From IMG/VR virus record IMGVR_UViG_3300025879_000005, positions 1-35,282 of that record: a stretch of 35,282 bases of DNA; one strand, given 5' to 3'. Numbering within the stretch: position 1 is the stretch's first letter; every line of letters starts with the position of its first letter. This document shows positions 16,952-24,481 of this stretch, in pieces. Origin of the DNA: a virus. The translations under genes and the position numbers were made by a program. The notes below the pieces were generated by a model, which did no database searches, was not told the origin of the DNA, and saw nothing but the letters and a program-made list of their open reading frames with translations.

Positions 16952-18141
16952 TACGATGCCTCCCTTTCGGACTGTAGTTTGGCATAAGTTTTTTCCGTGC
17001 CTTCAAGCACAGCCTCTTGACCGGTGAAGTCTTGCCAGCGTTTGATGATTACGTCGCAATATTTGGGGTCGAGTTCCATAACAAAACAGTTTCGACCAGT
17101 TTGCTCTGCTCCAATCAGCGTTGAACCAGAGCCACCAAAAAGGTCAAGAACGTTAAGCAATTTAACATGATTACCAAACGCTCTTACCGATAACTCAACA
17201 GGCTTTTGCGTAGGATGCATATACTTGCTATCTTTTTTAATTGACCAAAGGTCGCTTTCATTTTTTATGACCTCGTCAATCTTGCCATTAAACAGGCAAA
17301 ACTCATGTTGATGTCTATATCCAACACCCATGCCAAAAACGTTTTTGGCCCAAACAATACAAGACCTGTATTCTAGCTTACCTTGCAAAATTCCGTAAAA
17401 ATCCCAGTTGCACCAAATGTAGTAAGCCTTTGGGTCAACAGCTTTTATTGTTGCAATCGTTCCATCAATAAAATCAGCAAAATCTGCATCAGACAAGTTG
17501 TCGTTTTTGATCACATCATGCTTTCCGCTGCGACCATTAAATGCCACGTTATAAGGTGGGTCGGTGAACACCATATCCACTTTGACGTTATTCATCAACT
17601 TGCCCACCGCATCAATGCTAGTGCTATCACCGCACATAAGCCGGTGGCGCCCCAGCACCCAAACATCGCCTTCAACAGTAACCGGCACGGCTGGCGCCTC
17701 TGGCACCGCGTCCTCGTCTGTCAATCCCTCTGTTGGCTCTTGCGCTAAAAATGCATCCAGTTCTTTTGGATCAAAGCCAGTAAGCGAAAGGTCGAAGTCC
17801 AAACCTTCAAGCTCTTGCAGCTCAATTTTCAACATTTCGTTATCCCATCCAGCATCTAATGCCAGACGGTTATCGGCAATAACATAAGCGCGCTTTTGAG
17901 CATCCGTTAGATGTGCAGCCTCAATGCAGGGAACATCTTTCAACCCCAGTTTCTTTGCAGCCATGACGCGGCCATGCCCGGCGATGATGCCGTTGTCACC
18001 GTCAATAATGATGGGGTTTAGAAATCCAAACTCTTTGATGCTGGAGGCGATCTTTGTCACCTGTTCATCTGAGTGTGTGCGGCTGTTGCGCGCGTATGGT
18101 ATCAGACTTTCAACAGATACCGTAATAAACTCTGGTGTCAT
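16951..18141 (-). CDS. ParB-like domain fused to beta-class DNA methyltransferase
   Basis: This is a 396-residue fusion. Residues about 5-100 are a ParB/sulfiredoxin-like nuclease domain with GIIAGHGRVMAAKKLG (51-66). Residues about 155-385 are an S-adenosylmethionine-dependent DNA methyltransferase: TDPPYN at 193-198 is the catalytic motif, HPTQKP at 309-314, and FGGSGST at 335-341 binds the cofactor. DPPY before FGGSGS marks the beta class, as in CcrM and HinfI. It may modify phage DNA against host nucleases or mark DNA for packaging, as it lies directly before the terminase genes. Target sequence is not visible. No matching restriction enzyme is adjacent. Confidence 0.88.
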   Translation of the reverse strand: MTPEFITVSVESLIPYARNSRTHSDEQVTKIASSIKEFGFLNPIIIDGDNGIIAGHGRVMAAKKLGLKDVPCIEAAHLTDAQKRAYVIADNRLALDAGWDNEMLKIELQELEGLDFDLSLTGFDPKELDAFLAQEPTEGLTDEDAVPEAPAVPVTVEGDVWVLGRHRLMCGDSTSIDAVGKLMNNVKVDMVFTDPPYNVAFNGRSGKHDVIKNDNLSDADFADFIDGTIATIKAVDPKAYYIWCNWDFYGILQGKLEYRSCIVWAKNVFGMGVGYRHQHEFCLFNGKIDEVIKNESDLWSIKKDSKYMHPTQKPVELSVRAFGNHVKLLNVLDLFGGSGSTLIGAEQTGRNCFVMELDPKYCDVIIKRWQDFTGQEAVLEGTEKTYAKLQSEREAS

Positions 18142-18197
18142 GGTTCCGCCTTCTGCGTGACGCCTCGCCCCGCTCTGGTTAGGTTTGCCGATGCCGC

Positions 18198-18226
18198 ATA
18201 ATATAGGAAGGCGTGCGCTTACTCAA
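18198..18226 (-). promoter_or_regulatory. Candidate sigma70-type late promoter
   Basis: On the - strand TTGAGT (18226-18221) and TATTAT (18203-18198) are separated by exactly 17 bases, matching -35 and -10 elements at 4 and 5 of 6 positions. Initiation would fall near 18191, about 50 bases before the methyltransferase start. It lies downstream of the strong terminator at 18428-18458, so it would drive the packaging and structural genes. Confidence 0.55.
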
Positions 18227-18411
18227 TGCAGAGTTTCCTGCGGCATATTTTGCTCGACTATCATTCGCAGCGCAATCGCCATGCCAGTGATTGCCTGCGT
18301 CCTGTCAACGCCTTCCTCATCAACCAGCTCATCGATAAGCAAGAAGAATATCGTTACGATGTCCTCCATCTCATCCTGATCGTATTGCGTCGGGTCGATC
18401 TTGATTTCCAT
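18223..18411 (-). CDS. Small acidic protein, function unknown
   Basis: This 62-residue protein (MEIKIDPTQYDQDEMEDIVT onward) is strongly acidic, with about 15 Asp/Glu and only three or so Lys/Arg. It contains a hydrophobic stretch IFFLLIDELV and TQAITGMAIALRMI, so it is probably a small helical protein. It sits alone between a terminator and a promoter, so it may be expressed weakly by read-through. AGGG precedes the ATG. Small acidic phage proteins sometimes mimic DNA or inhibit host factors, but nothing here shows that. Confidence 0.55.
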   Translation of the reverse strand: MEIKIDPTQYDQDEMEDIVTIFFLLIDELVDEEGVDRTQAITGMAIALRMIVEQNMPQETLH

Positions 18412-18427
18412 GCTAACACCCTACACG

Positions 18428-18458
18428 AAAAAATGGCCCGCGCACAGTGCACGGGCCA
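18428..18458 (-). terminator. Rho-independent terminator ending the replication operon
   Basis: On the - strand TGGCCCG (18458-18452) pairs perfectly with CGGGCCA (18440-18434); the 11-base loop can pair further (GCAC/GTGC). It is followed at once by six T residues (18433-18428). It lies about 50 bases after the stop of the DUF6378-like gene. This is the clearest terminator in the window. Confidence 0.85.
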
Positions 18459-18506
18459 GTCAGAGGAGGAAACAAGACTGCGCTGGGAGGATACGCACTT
18501 GCACGA

Positions 18507-18773
18507 TCAGTCTAACCCCAATTCATGGCCCAGCGCAAGGTATCCTGCACCATCAACGGCACTGTCCCGATGATTTGACAGGCGCAGGCGGGCGATCTTC
18601 AGCAGGGCCATCATGTTAGCTACATCACGCGGCTCGATGTCAGTGCCGAGATATGCCTCCCACATTTCAGCAATAACGCCAAAATTTTCACGCGGCGTCC
18701 CGTAGTCTTCCTGCCGCTGGCCGTTGATAAGTTCGTTGGCCTCTTCAAGCACCCGTGTGCGTTCTGTGGTCAT
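18507..18773 (-). CDS. DUF6378-like small phage protein
   Basis: This 88-residue protein has the pattern LEEANELINGQRQEDYGTP, ENFGVIAEMWEAYLG, DVANMMALLKIARL and HRDSAVDGAGYLALG, the hallmark of a widespread phage family (DUF6378). The arrangement of acidic residues in helices recalls MazG-type nucleotide pyrophosphohydrolases, but this is only a resemblance. It is the last gene of the replication operon before a strong terminator and overlaps the HNH gene (ATGA). Confidence 0.75.
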   Translation of the reverse strand: MTTERTRVLEEANELINGQRQEDYGTPRENFGVIAEMWEAYLGTDIEPRDVANMMALLKIARLRLSNHRDSAVDGAGYLALGHELGLD

Positions 18774-19333
18774 GTCTGCCTTCCGTGGTTTGCATGAAAT
18801 CCATATTTATCCTCAGCCTCCTTGCGGGCGGCTATAGCGTCGGATTTTTCAATAAAGAACCCGAGGTGCTTCCTCACATTATTGATATTAATCTGAGCAT
18901 GCCATTTATGCGACCTCTTATTCCAATAGACGCCGCAAGCACCACTACTGCTGTCTACTCGAAGTTTTTGGTTTCTACCATTTTCAGCGTGCGAAACTGA
19001 TCTTAGGTTTTCTATTCTATTATCGCAACGATCACCGTTGATGTGATCTAATTGCTCACTTGGCCAGTCTCCACTCCAAATTGCCCAAATCACGCGGTGC
19101 GCAAGATAAGGTTTCCCAAATACAGGACCGCATTGATACCCTTGAACCAGTGAAGTAAGAGCCTCTTTTCCGGCATGCTTGCCGTTCCACGCTTTGCACG
19201 ACCATTCAGAACTGCGCTTCCCACCAACAAACATATCAGGCGTTCTTTCACGCCAATACAGCTTGCCAGTGTTTGGCTCGTAACGAAGCAACTTGCGCAG
19301 CAGTTCCGGTGAAGGTAGATTTTTGGCAGTCAT
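18770..19333 (-). CDS. HNH homing-type endonuclease with AP2-like DNA-binding domain
   Basis: This 187-residue protein has an HNH nuclease core: LAHRVIWAIWSGDWPSEQLDH, with the metal-binding DHINGDRCDNRIENLR segment at about residues 95-110. It then has a C-terminal AP2-like DNA-binding domain, GVYWNKRSHKWHAQI then HLGFFIEKSDAIAARKEAE. This two-domain layout is typical of free-standing mobile endonucleases. No interrupted gene or intron is seen around it, so it sits as a plain operon member. A long hairpin (19361-19395) lies in its leader. The end overlaps the next start (ATGA). Confidence 0.85.
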   Translation of the reverse strand: MTAKNLPSPELLRKLLRYEPNTGKLYWRERTPDMFVGGKRSSEWSCKAWNGKHAGKEALTSLVQGYQCGPVFGKPYLAHRVIWAIWSGDWPSEQLDHINGDRCDNRIENLRSVSHAENGRNQKLRVDSSSGACGVYWNKRSHKWHAQININNVRKHLGFFIEKSDAIAARKEAEDKYGFHANHGRQT

Positions 19334-19360
19334 CTTGCGAACCTCTCTCGCTAGGTGGTA

Positions 19361-19395
19361 GGGCGAGGTCGAGTGCGGCTAACACTCCCTCGCCC
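19361..19395 (-). promoter_or_regulatory. Strong leader hairpin upstream of the HNH gene
   Basis: On the - strand GGGCGAGG (19395-19388) pairs with CCTCGCCC (19368-19361), and the inner GAGTG pairs with CACTC, with a 2-base bulge and 7-base loop. It ends 27 bases before the HNH start. There is no T-tract after it, so it is not a standard terminator; RNA processing, mRNA stabilisation or translational control are possible. The gap 19334-19433 holds no other gene. Confidence 0.6.
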
Positions 19396-19433
19396 GATCA
19401 GATTACTATCAATCGGCATTCCGCGCAACACTG

Positions 19434-20006
19434 CTAGAACTTGATCTCATCATTGAGGCTATCATCACTTATGCCGATGACTTCCGATTTGGGGAAGTGA
19501 TGTTTTATCTCTGCCGTCATGATGCCAAGCGCGTGCTTGCGGTAGAATGTCAGCGCAACCGCCGCTTCCCGTCTGGTGACGAATGTGCGGCCCGGGTATT
19601 GGTCTTCAAGTTGCGTCCAACTGCGCCCGTCATCCATGATGGAATAAATGCTACCATTCCCGTCTTCAATCTCGAAGAAGTCCAGAGAGGCCCGTAGCGC
19701 GCCGCTGGCTGCCACTTCCGCTTCAAGGTAGGCCAGCCCGCGAATGGACGCTCCCACCCACTTAGCAACCTCATCCACGTCACCTGCATCCATCGCATCA
19801 TTCAGCTTGCCGAGGCACATGCCCCACTTGGCCGCCGTATCGGGCTTCACAAGCTCAGGCAGCACGTCGATGCCATATTTCCGGTCGGCCAAGTCAATAG
19901 CCCGCGTGAGTGGCGCCAGCATCATGTCGATCTTTTGCTCATCGACCGTCGCCTTTTGCGAGATGAGGCGGTCAGACTTTTTCTGGCGTGTTGGCTTTTT
20001 GACCAT
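19434..20006 (-). CDS. Hypothetical protein downstream of the iteron region
   Basis: The ATG at 20006 (MVKKPTRQKKSDRLISQ) follows a strong GAGGGGGG and is preferred to an upstream in-frame start. The 190-residue product has a basic N-terminus, then a helical region (LAPLTRAIDLADRKYG, AAKWGMCLGKLNDAMDAG, WVGASIRGLAYLEAE) and a C-terminal part with REAAVALTFYRKHALGIM. I do not recognise the family. It is the first gene after the repeat-rich non-coding segment in the replication operon, so a link to replication is possible. Confidence 0.55.
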   Translation of the reverse strand: MVKKPTRQKKSDRLISQKATVDEQKIDMMLAPLTRAIDLADRKYGIDVLPELVKPDTAAKWGMCLGKLNDAMDAGDVDEVAKWVGASIRGLAYLEAEVAASGALRASLDFFEIEDGNGSIYSIMDDGRSWTQLEDQYPGRTFVTRREAAVALTFYRKHALGIMTAEIKHHFPKSEVIGISDDSLNDEIKF

Positions 20007-20025
20007 TGTTACCCCCCTCAGATTT

Positions 20026-20172
20026 CCACACCTAATTCCACACACACACTTGCATCTAAATCACACCACACCACACCCCACACCCCTAAAGGGGTGGTGG
20101 TGTGGATGTAGGTTTTCAGTGATTTTACCACACCTACCACACCTATCCACACTAGCAGGTGTGGAAGTGTGG
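20026..20172. repeat. CCACAC iteron cluster, candidate replication origin
   Basis: Eight direct copies of CCACAC start at 20026, 20038, 20066, 20071, 20078, 20128, 20137 and 20147, and three inverted copies (GTGTGG) start at 20100, 20159 and 20167. A perfect palindrome arm pair CACCCC/GGGGTG flanks TAAA (20081-20096). CTATCCACA at 20144-20152 differs from a DnaA box (TTATCCACA) by one base. The segment 20046-20202 carries no gene and lies in the replication operon. Iterons plus a near-DnaA box are typical of origins, but a repressor-binding region is also possible. Confidence 0.6.
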
Positions 20173-20202
20173 TTGCATATTTATCACAGTAAAAATAGCC
20201 CC

Positions 20203-20625
20203 TCATGGCAGCACCCGAAACTGGTCAATGTTGATGTAAGCCATCGGTTCCATGTCTTGTGGATCGCCACGAGATGTCAGCCCACCCCAGCCGATTGTCA
20301 CGCCGTCTTCGCATGGCATTTTGACGATGCCGAGACTGTCTGCCCACTGCACCGCCAGAAAGCATGGCAGGCCGGTGGTCTGCGTTATGCTGGACGCCAT
20401 CATGTATTTATAGAGTGACACCATGTAGGTCGGATATGCCATCCTGCCGTTTTTGCGGTTGCGCACCTCAATGAAAGACACGGCCACACCGTCTCGCATG
20501 GCCATGAAGTCTAGGCTCATCTTGATCGGCATCTTTTTCAACTCGCAGTTATAGAGTTGCTCGAGCGTGTCTGCGGTGCTGCGCTCATCTGCCAGCGTTT
20601 TCTGGTTTTCGTAAGTTGGCCTCAT
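20203..20625 (-). CDS. PD-(D/E)XK nuclease-like protein
   Basis: The ATG at 20625 overlaps the helicase stop (TAATG) and gives 140 residues. The region around Asp39 (KMSLDFMAMRDG) followed by FIEVRNRKNG (Glu53-Val-Arg55) and then a helix (YMVSLYKYMMASSI) and GLPCFLAVQWAD has the strand-helix layout of small PD-(D/E)XK nucleases. The usual catalytic Lys of ExK is an Arg here, so it may be inactive or a binding protein. It sits between the primase-helicase and the iteron cluster, which suggests a role in replication or recombination. Confidence 0.5.
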   Translation of the reverse strand: MRPTYENQKTLADERSTADTLEQLYNCELKKMPIKMSLDFMAMRDGVAVSFIEVRNRKNGRMAYPTYMVSLYKYMMASSITQTTGLPCFLAVQWADSLGIVKMPCEDGVTIGWGGLTSRGDPQDMEPMAYINIDQFRVLP

Positions 20626-22937
20626 TAGTCCATTTCCTCTGGCTTGATCCACTCACCGACAACAACGCATGGCACCTCTCGGCCTGTGCGGCTGTCTGGT
20701 ATGGCTTCCACGCGCAGCACATCGGTTTTGATCCACTGCTTGATGACGGTGGCCATGCGCGCTTTTCCTGCTTTATCTTCGGTATCGATATTTAGCAGAT
20801 GGGCAACAGCATGGCCGACCCAATTCTTTGCCTGCGGATTTTGACGGTATGGCTTTTCGTTTTCAGCAGCACCGCCGACAATATCTTGACACTTGCGGGC
20901 TAAGCGCGGCGTGATGCCAGAGAATGCATCGGGCATTTCAAACGGCACCGCAACGCCAATCCATTCCTCGTTGTCGATCTGCACGCCAATCATGCGGCGA
21001 TAAACTGCCTTGTCAGCGGGTGGCGCGAGGTTTGCTTTGCCATCGTCCACACGAAAGATGCCGCGTGCCTGCTTTTCGTCAACGCCCATTTTCATCGCGT
21101 CATCTTCGCTTATGCGGTTAATCACACGGGCTGCCCGCGCAGCGCCGATCAGGGCGCCAGCACCCCGAACGCTGTCTATGCCTGCATCATCGCCATTGCC
21201 TTTGCGCACATGGTGAACAAGCTGGACGCTGCAGTTGGCTTCACGGGCAATGCGGCGCACCATTGCGACAACGGCCTGTATGCCGCTGTTGGAGTTTTCG
21301 TTGACGGTGTGCAGGCCGATGAATGGATCGAGTATGACAACGCCGATGCCATTCTCTTTGATTTTCTGTATCATCAGGTCGGCCATTGCGTCGTTAAGCT
21401 GTAGCCCGTCCCGGTTCTCGGCGGCCAGTGTGACGCTGAATGTATCTTCGCCATCCATGAACAGCCTGCCGCGCACATCTTTCGGCTTGATGTCATAGTG
21501 CTGCATGGCGGCCAGCGTGCGCATTTCAATCTCGCTGCGCGGGTCTTCTAGGTTGACCACCCACACATTCGTTTGATCTCTTACATGCGTGCCAAGCAGA
21601 TCACGGCCAGTGACAATTGCCAGCGCCTCAACAACAGTCAGCGAAGTTTTGCCTATGCCACCTGCCGACGCAATGACGCTGACATATTTGCGGATGTAGT
21701 CGTGGCCATAGACCCACTCACGGCGGGGTAGCAGGCTGCTATCGAACTGCGTGACGGGTGTTGGCCACATGTCTTCTTCTGGCAGGTCAGCAGTTGGGTC
21801 TGGCAGCGCCTCTGCATCATCAAACGAAATTTCTGTTTTCACCTCATCAAAATCGGCAAGTGGATCGCTTGGCGGCTCAAACGCCGGCGGGCGCAGTTCA
21901 GCAGCATATTCGCGGATGGCTTTGGTCATGTCGCCATCATGCTCAAAGTGCGCGTATATGTCGAAAGCATCGCCCCAGCAGTATGCGATCTCGCCCAGCG
22001 ACTTTTGCGCACCAATGCCTGCCGCCGCATCTGACCCTGACAGGCTCACCCAATGGTCGCCAAAATCTTTTGTCGCATAGCTGCCTGTGGATTGATACGG
22101 GCTGCGGTATTGCTTGCTGGCACCCTGCCGCTCGTAACCGTAGCGCAGAAGCGTGTCAGCGACGCTGTGGCGGGCGTTAAACTCCGCGATAGGGTCTAGG
22201 TCATCTTGGCGGTCAGCACGCCTCTGTGCACGCTCTGCTGCGCGTTTTTCTGCCAGCCTGCGCGCTTCTTCTTGCGCTTGCTCTTCCTGCTTGCGCTTCC
22301 ATTCGGCATGCTCCTCAATGGCGCTGCCGTAATATTCAAACGGGCTGCGGCGGTGTAGGTAGCTTTCGTAAAATATAGGCTCACCGTCGAAGCGGCGATC
22401 TGGCGGCACGTTGGGAAGGTAGACGGGCTGGCCGGGGCGTGACAGCGCGTCATCGCACTTGATGCCGCTTGACGTGCGCATCAGCTCGTAAGCGGCTAAC
22501 TGTGCCTGCGTGAAGTCGCGGCCATATAGCGGCGTGGCGACTGGCACGAGAATGCGCCATTTCCTGTTGTCGGCGGATGCGCTGGCCGATGAGTAAATCA
22601 TATAAGCGTGATTGCCGACCAGCTTTTCAATGGCGTCTTTAACTTGGTCTAGGCTGGGGTTGCCTTCATCAATGTCGAAGGTCATCAAACGAAAGCTGCC
22701 CATGTCACGCTGGATTTCGTGTGAGCGGCCATCGTGATAGTTATAGCTTGATGGTATAATGAAGTGCGCGTGTTTTTTCTCGACTGCCTGCGGAGTTTCA
22801 ACGAGGCGCGCGATTTCTGCCAGCGTGATAGTTTTATACTGCTTACCGGGCTGGTCTTTTAGCGTGTCATATGCGCCCTCACACAACATAACGTGGGGCT
22901 TGTCATTGTTGCGCGGCATATGTAGTATTTCGGCCAT
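20625..22937 (-). CDS. Primase-helicase fusion (AEP-like primase plus RepA/DnaB-type ATPase)
   Basis: The ATG at 22937 has an AGGAG and is preferred to an upstream in-frame start, giving 770 residues. The N-terminal region has FRLMTFDIDEGN (Asp88, Asp90) and YSSASASADNRKWRILVP (about 115-132), as in archaeo-eukaryotic-type primases. A highly charged linker (about 210-245) follows. The C-terminal RecA-like ATPase has GGIGKTS (426-432), a Walker B with Asp537 (GVVILDP) and VQLVHHVRKG. It would prime and unwind DNA; with no phage polymerase present, host enzymes must extend. The AEP call is from motifs only. Confidence 0.75.
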   Translation of the reverse strand: MAEILHMPRNNDKPHVMLCEGAYDTLKDQPGKQYKTITLAEIARLVETPQAVEKKHAHFIIPSSYNYHDGRSHEIQRDMGSFRLMTFDIDEGNPSLDQVKDAIEKLVGNHAYMIYSSASASADNRKWRILVPVATPLYGRDFTQAQLAAYELMRTSSGIKCDDALSRPGQPVYLPNVPPDRRFDGEPIFYESYLHRRSPFEYYGSAIEEHAEWKRKQEEQAQEEARRLAEKRAAERAQRRADRQDDLDPIAEFNARHSVADTLLRYGYERQGASKQYRSPYQSTGSYATKDFGDHWVSLSGSDAAAGIGAQKSLGEIAYCWGDAFDIYAHFEHDGDMTKAIREYAAELRPPAFEPPSDPLADFDEVKTEISFDDAEALPDPTADLPEEDMWPTPVTQFDSSLLPRREWVYGHDYIRKYVSVIASAGGIGKTSLTVVEALAIVTGRDLLGTHVRDQTNVWVVNLEDPRSEIEMRTLAAMQHYDIKPKDVRGRLFMDGEDTFSVTLAAENRDGLQLNDAMADLMIQKIKENGIGVVILDPFIGLHTVNENSNSGIQAVVAMVRRIAREANCSVQLVHHVRKGNGDDAGIDSVRGAGALIGAARAARVINRISEDDAMKMGVDEKQARGIFRVDDGKANLAPPADKAVYRRMIGVQIDNEEWIGVAVPFEMPDAFSGITPRLARKCQDIVGGAAENEKPYRQNPQAKNWVGHAVAHLLNIDTEDKAGKARMATVIKQWIKTDVLRVEAIPDSRTGREVPCVVVGEWIKPEEMD

Positions 22938-22978
22938 CGCCTTCTCCTCTTCGGGCGTGTTTCTGCATGATGAAAATT

Positions 22979-23016
22979 GACCCCGGCACCGTCCCACAGG
23001 CGCCGGGGTCTTTTTT
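22979..23016 (+). terminator. Strong hairpin with T-tract, terminator for + strand (weaker on - strand)
   Basis: GACCCCGGC (22979-22987) pairs perfectly with GCCGGGGTC (23002-23010), with two more inner pairs and an 8-base loop, followed by six T (23011-23016) on the + strand. On the - strand the hairpin is followed by AATTTTC, a weaker tract. All neighbouring genes are on the - strand, so it would stop antisense transcripts and may partly attenuate the leftward operon between the ssDNA-binding and helicase genes. Confidence 0.7.
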
Positions 23017-23017
23017 A

Positions 23018-23659
23018 TTAGAACGGAACGTCGTCTCCGCCAAGGTCATCTACAGCAGTTGGCTTTGGCGCTGCCTGCTGCGCCGGTGCGCCGAATGGAT
23101 CATCGGCTGGCGCTGCCACAGCTACAGCATCAAAGTCATCCAGACCGCCGCCGCCGTATACGGGTTCTGTCACCTGCACGGCGTCGAAAAACAGGCTGAT
23201 GCCGCCTTTGCCATCGGGATCGGTCACGGGTGCTGCCCAGCAACGCACAGTGCCTTTGCTGCCGCCCCAGATGTTTACATCGGCCAGCGGCTGCTTGTCA
23301 GCGCCGATTACCATTGGCGGCTTGTTGACTTCACCACTGCTGCCTCTGGTGCCGTTGCGTTTGGCACGGAATTCGACATTGCCATTCTCTAGTTTTTTCA
23401 TACCGAAAATGGTGCCAAATGGTGCCTTGACGCGACCAGCTGCGTGGCGTGCATCGTAGTGCGCTTTTAGGCTTTCATAAATCGGCTTTGCCTTTTCGTA
23501 TGGCATCTCCCAGTTGATGGTCCATGCAGCGCCGTTAGCCGTTGGCGGGCAAGGCTCTGACTGGCGTGTGCTGGTGTTAAAGCGGAACGTGTCGCCAAGA
23601 CGCGGGTATTTGAACTCAACGTCTTTAAAGATCACTTTTGCGAAATCTTCGTTTGCCAT
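23018..23659 (-). CDS. ssDNA-binding protein (DUF2815-like)
   Basis: This 213-residue protein begins with a strand-rich OB-like region (KVIFKDVEFKYPRLGDTF), with WTINWEMPYEKAKPIYESL, DVNIWGGSKGTVRCWA and LFFDAVQVTEPV. It ends in an acidic tip DDLGGDDVPF preceded by an Ala/Pro linker, the typical C-terminus by which ssDNA-binding proteins recruit partners. The layout matches the phage DUF2815 family. It lies between the exonuclease and the primase-helicase, where it would protect and present single strands. Confidence 0.82.
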   Translation of the reverse strand: MANEDFAKVIFKDVEFKYPRLGDTFRFNTSTRQSEPCPPTANGAAWTINWEMPYEKAKPIYESLKAHYDARHAAGRVKAPFGTIFGMKKLENGNVEFRAKRNGTRGSSGEVNKPPMVIGADKQPLADVNIWGGSKGTVRCWAAPVTDPDGKGGISLFFDAVQVTEPVYGGGGLDDFDAVAVAAPADDPFGAPAQQAAPKPTAVDDLGGDDVPF

Positions 23660-23680
23660 GATATATCTCCTCTTCTGGCG

Positions 23681-24481
23681 TTATTCGAAGTCTTCTGCGT
23701 CGGTTGCGTCGTGCAGCCAACGGGGAAGGTCAATCACATTCACCTCGGGCCAGCCGGTGGTGAAAGTGCCACTATCCTGTGCGCGTTTAATTTGGTCAAG
23801 GGTGACCATCATTTGGCCGCGCGCCCAGTCAATGTATTCGTGTGTGAGAACATGCACGCCGACTGCGTATGGCGGCTGCTTTTCCACGCAGGCAAACACA
23901 AAGTTTTCTGCTTTGTGGCCGCCCAGTTTAAGCACATGCAGATAGAATGCTGCCTGCAGTGCGTAATTGTATTTCTGCACCTCGCGCGCAAAGCCTGCCG
24001 GGCTGGCGGTTTGCGTTGTCTTGATGTCGTAGATCACGCCGCGATCTGGCCAATAGCTGTCGGGGCGTGTTTTCAGGTCGATGCCAATGTCAGGGTCGGT
24101 GGCAAAGAATGACACCTCGTTCATGGTGCTTTCGTCAGCCATCCGGCGACCGATGTCAGTGGCCAGCAGGCTTTCTGCCATTGCCTCTGCAACGTCATAG
24201 TCGCTTTCTGTCAGCAGCAGTTGACCTGATAGATCAGCAGCAGCTTTGGCGTCTGTCCACGCCTTCCCACGGCGCGTTTCCGGGCCTTTGGCGACCAAGT
24301 TAAGGTCACGCTCCAGCACCATTGCATGCACGGCGGTGCCGAGGTCGAAGGCACTGGAAGTTTTGTAAACTTTATTTTTCCAGTGCAGCAGACTTGTGCT
24401 GGCCACCATCTTAACGTCGCTGCTGCTGATTGCAGGGTGCGCGTGATATTCCTCGTTTGTCATTGTCTTGTCGATTGTCAT
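23681..24481 (-). CDS. RecE/RecB-type PD-(D/E)XK exonuclease
   Basis: This 266-residue protein has the motif series of RecB-family phage exonucleases: GTAVHAM with His52, DLKTRPD with Asp141, YDIKTT with Asp152 and Lys154, and QAAFY (Gln176 to Tyr180). It begins MTIDKTMTNEEYHAHPAISS, as is usual in this family (DUF3799/PDDEXK_12-like). It would resect double-stranded ends for recombination, with the adjacent ssDNA-binding protein. No classical annealing protein (RecT, Beta, Erf) is seen nearby. ATGA overlap with the resolvase-like gene. Confidence 0.85.
   Translation of the reverse strand: MTIDKTMTNEEYHAHPAISSSDVKMVASTSLLHWKNKVYKTSSAFDLGTAVHAMVLERDLNLVAKGPETRRGKAWTDAKAAADLSGQLLLTESDYDVAEAMAESLLATDIGRRMADESTMNEVSFFATDPDIGIDLKTRPDSYWPDRGVIYDIKTTQTASPAGFAREVQKYNYALQAAFYLHVLKLGGHKAENFVFACVEKQPPYAVGVHVLTHEYIDWARGQMMVTLDQIKRAQDSGTFTTGWPEVNVIDLPRWLHDATDAEDFE

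Noticed and set aside
18770-19333. HNH gene as part of an intron or intein
   Set aside because: Neither neighbour looks like a split gene; the gene is joined to the next by an ATGA overlap.
20026-20172. CCACAC repeats as a CRISPR array
   Set aside because: The repeats are only 6 bases, partly contiguous and in both orientations; no spacer-repeat pattern.
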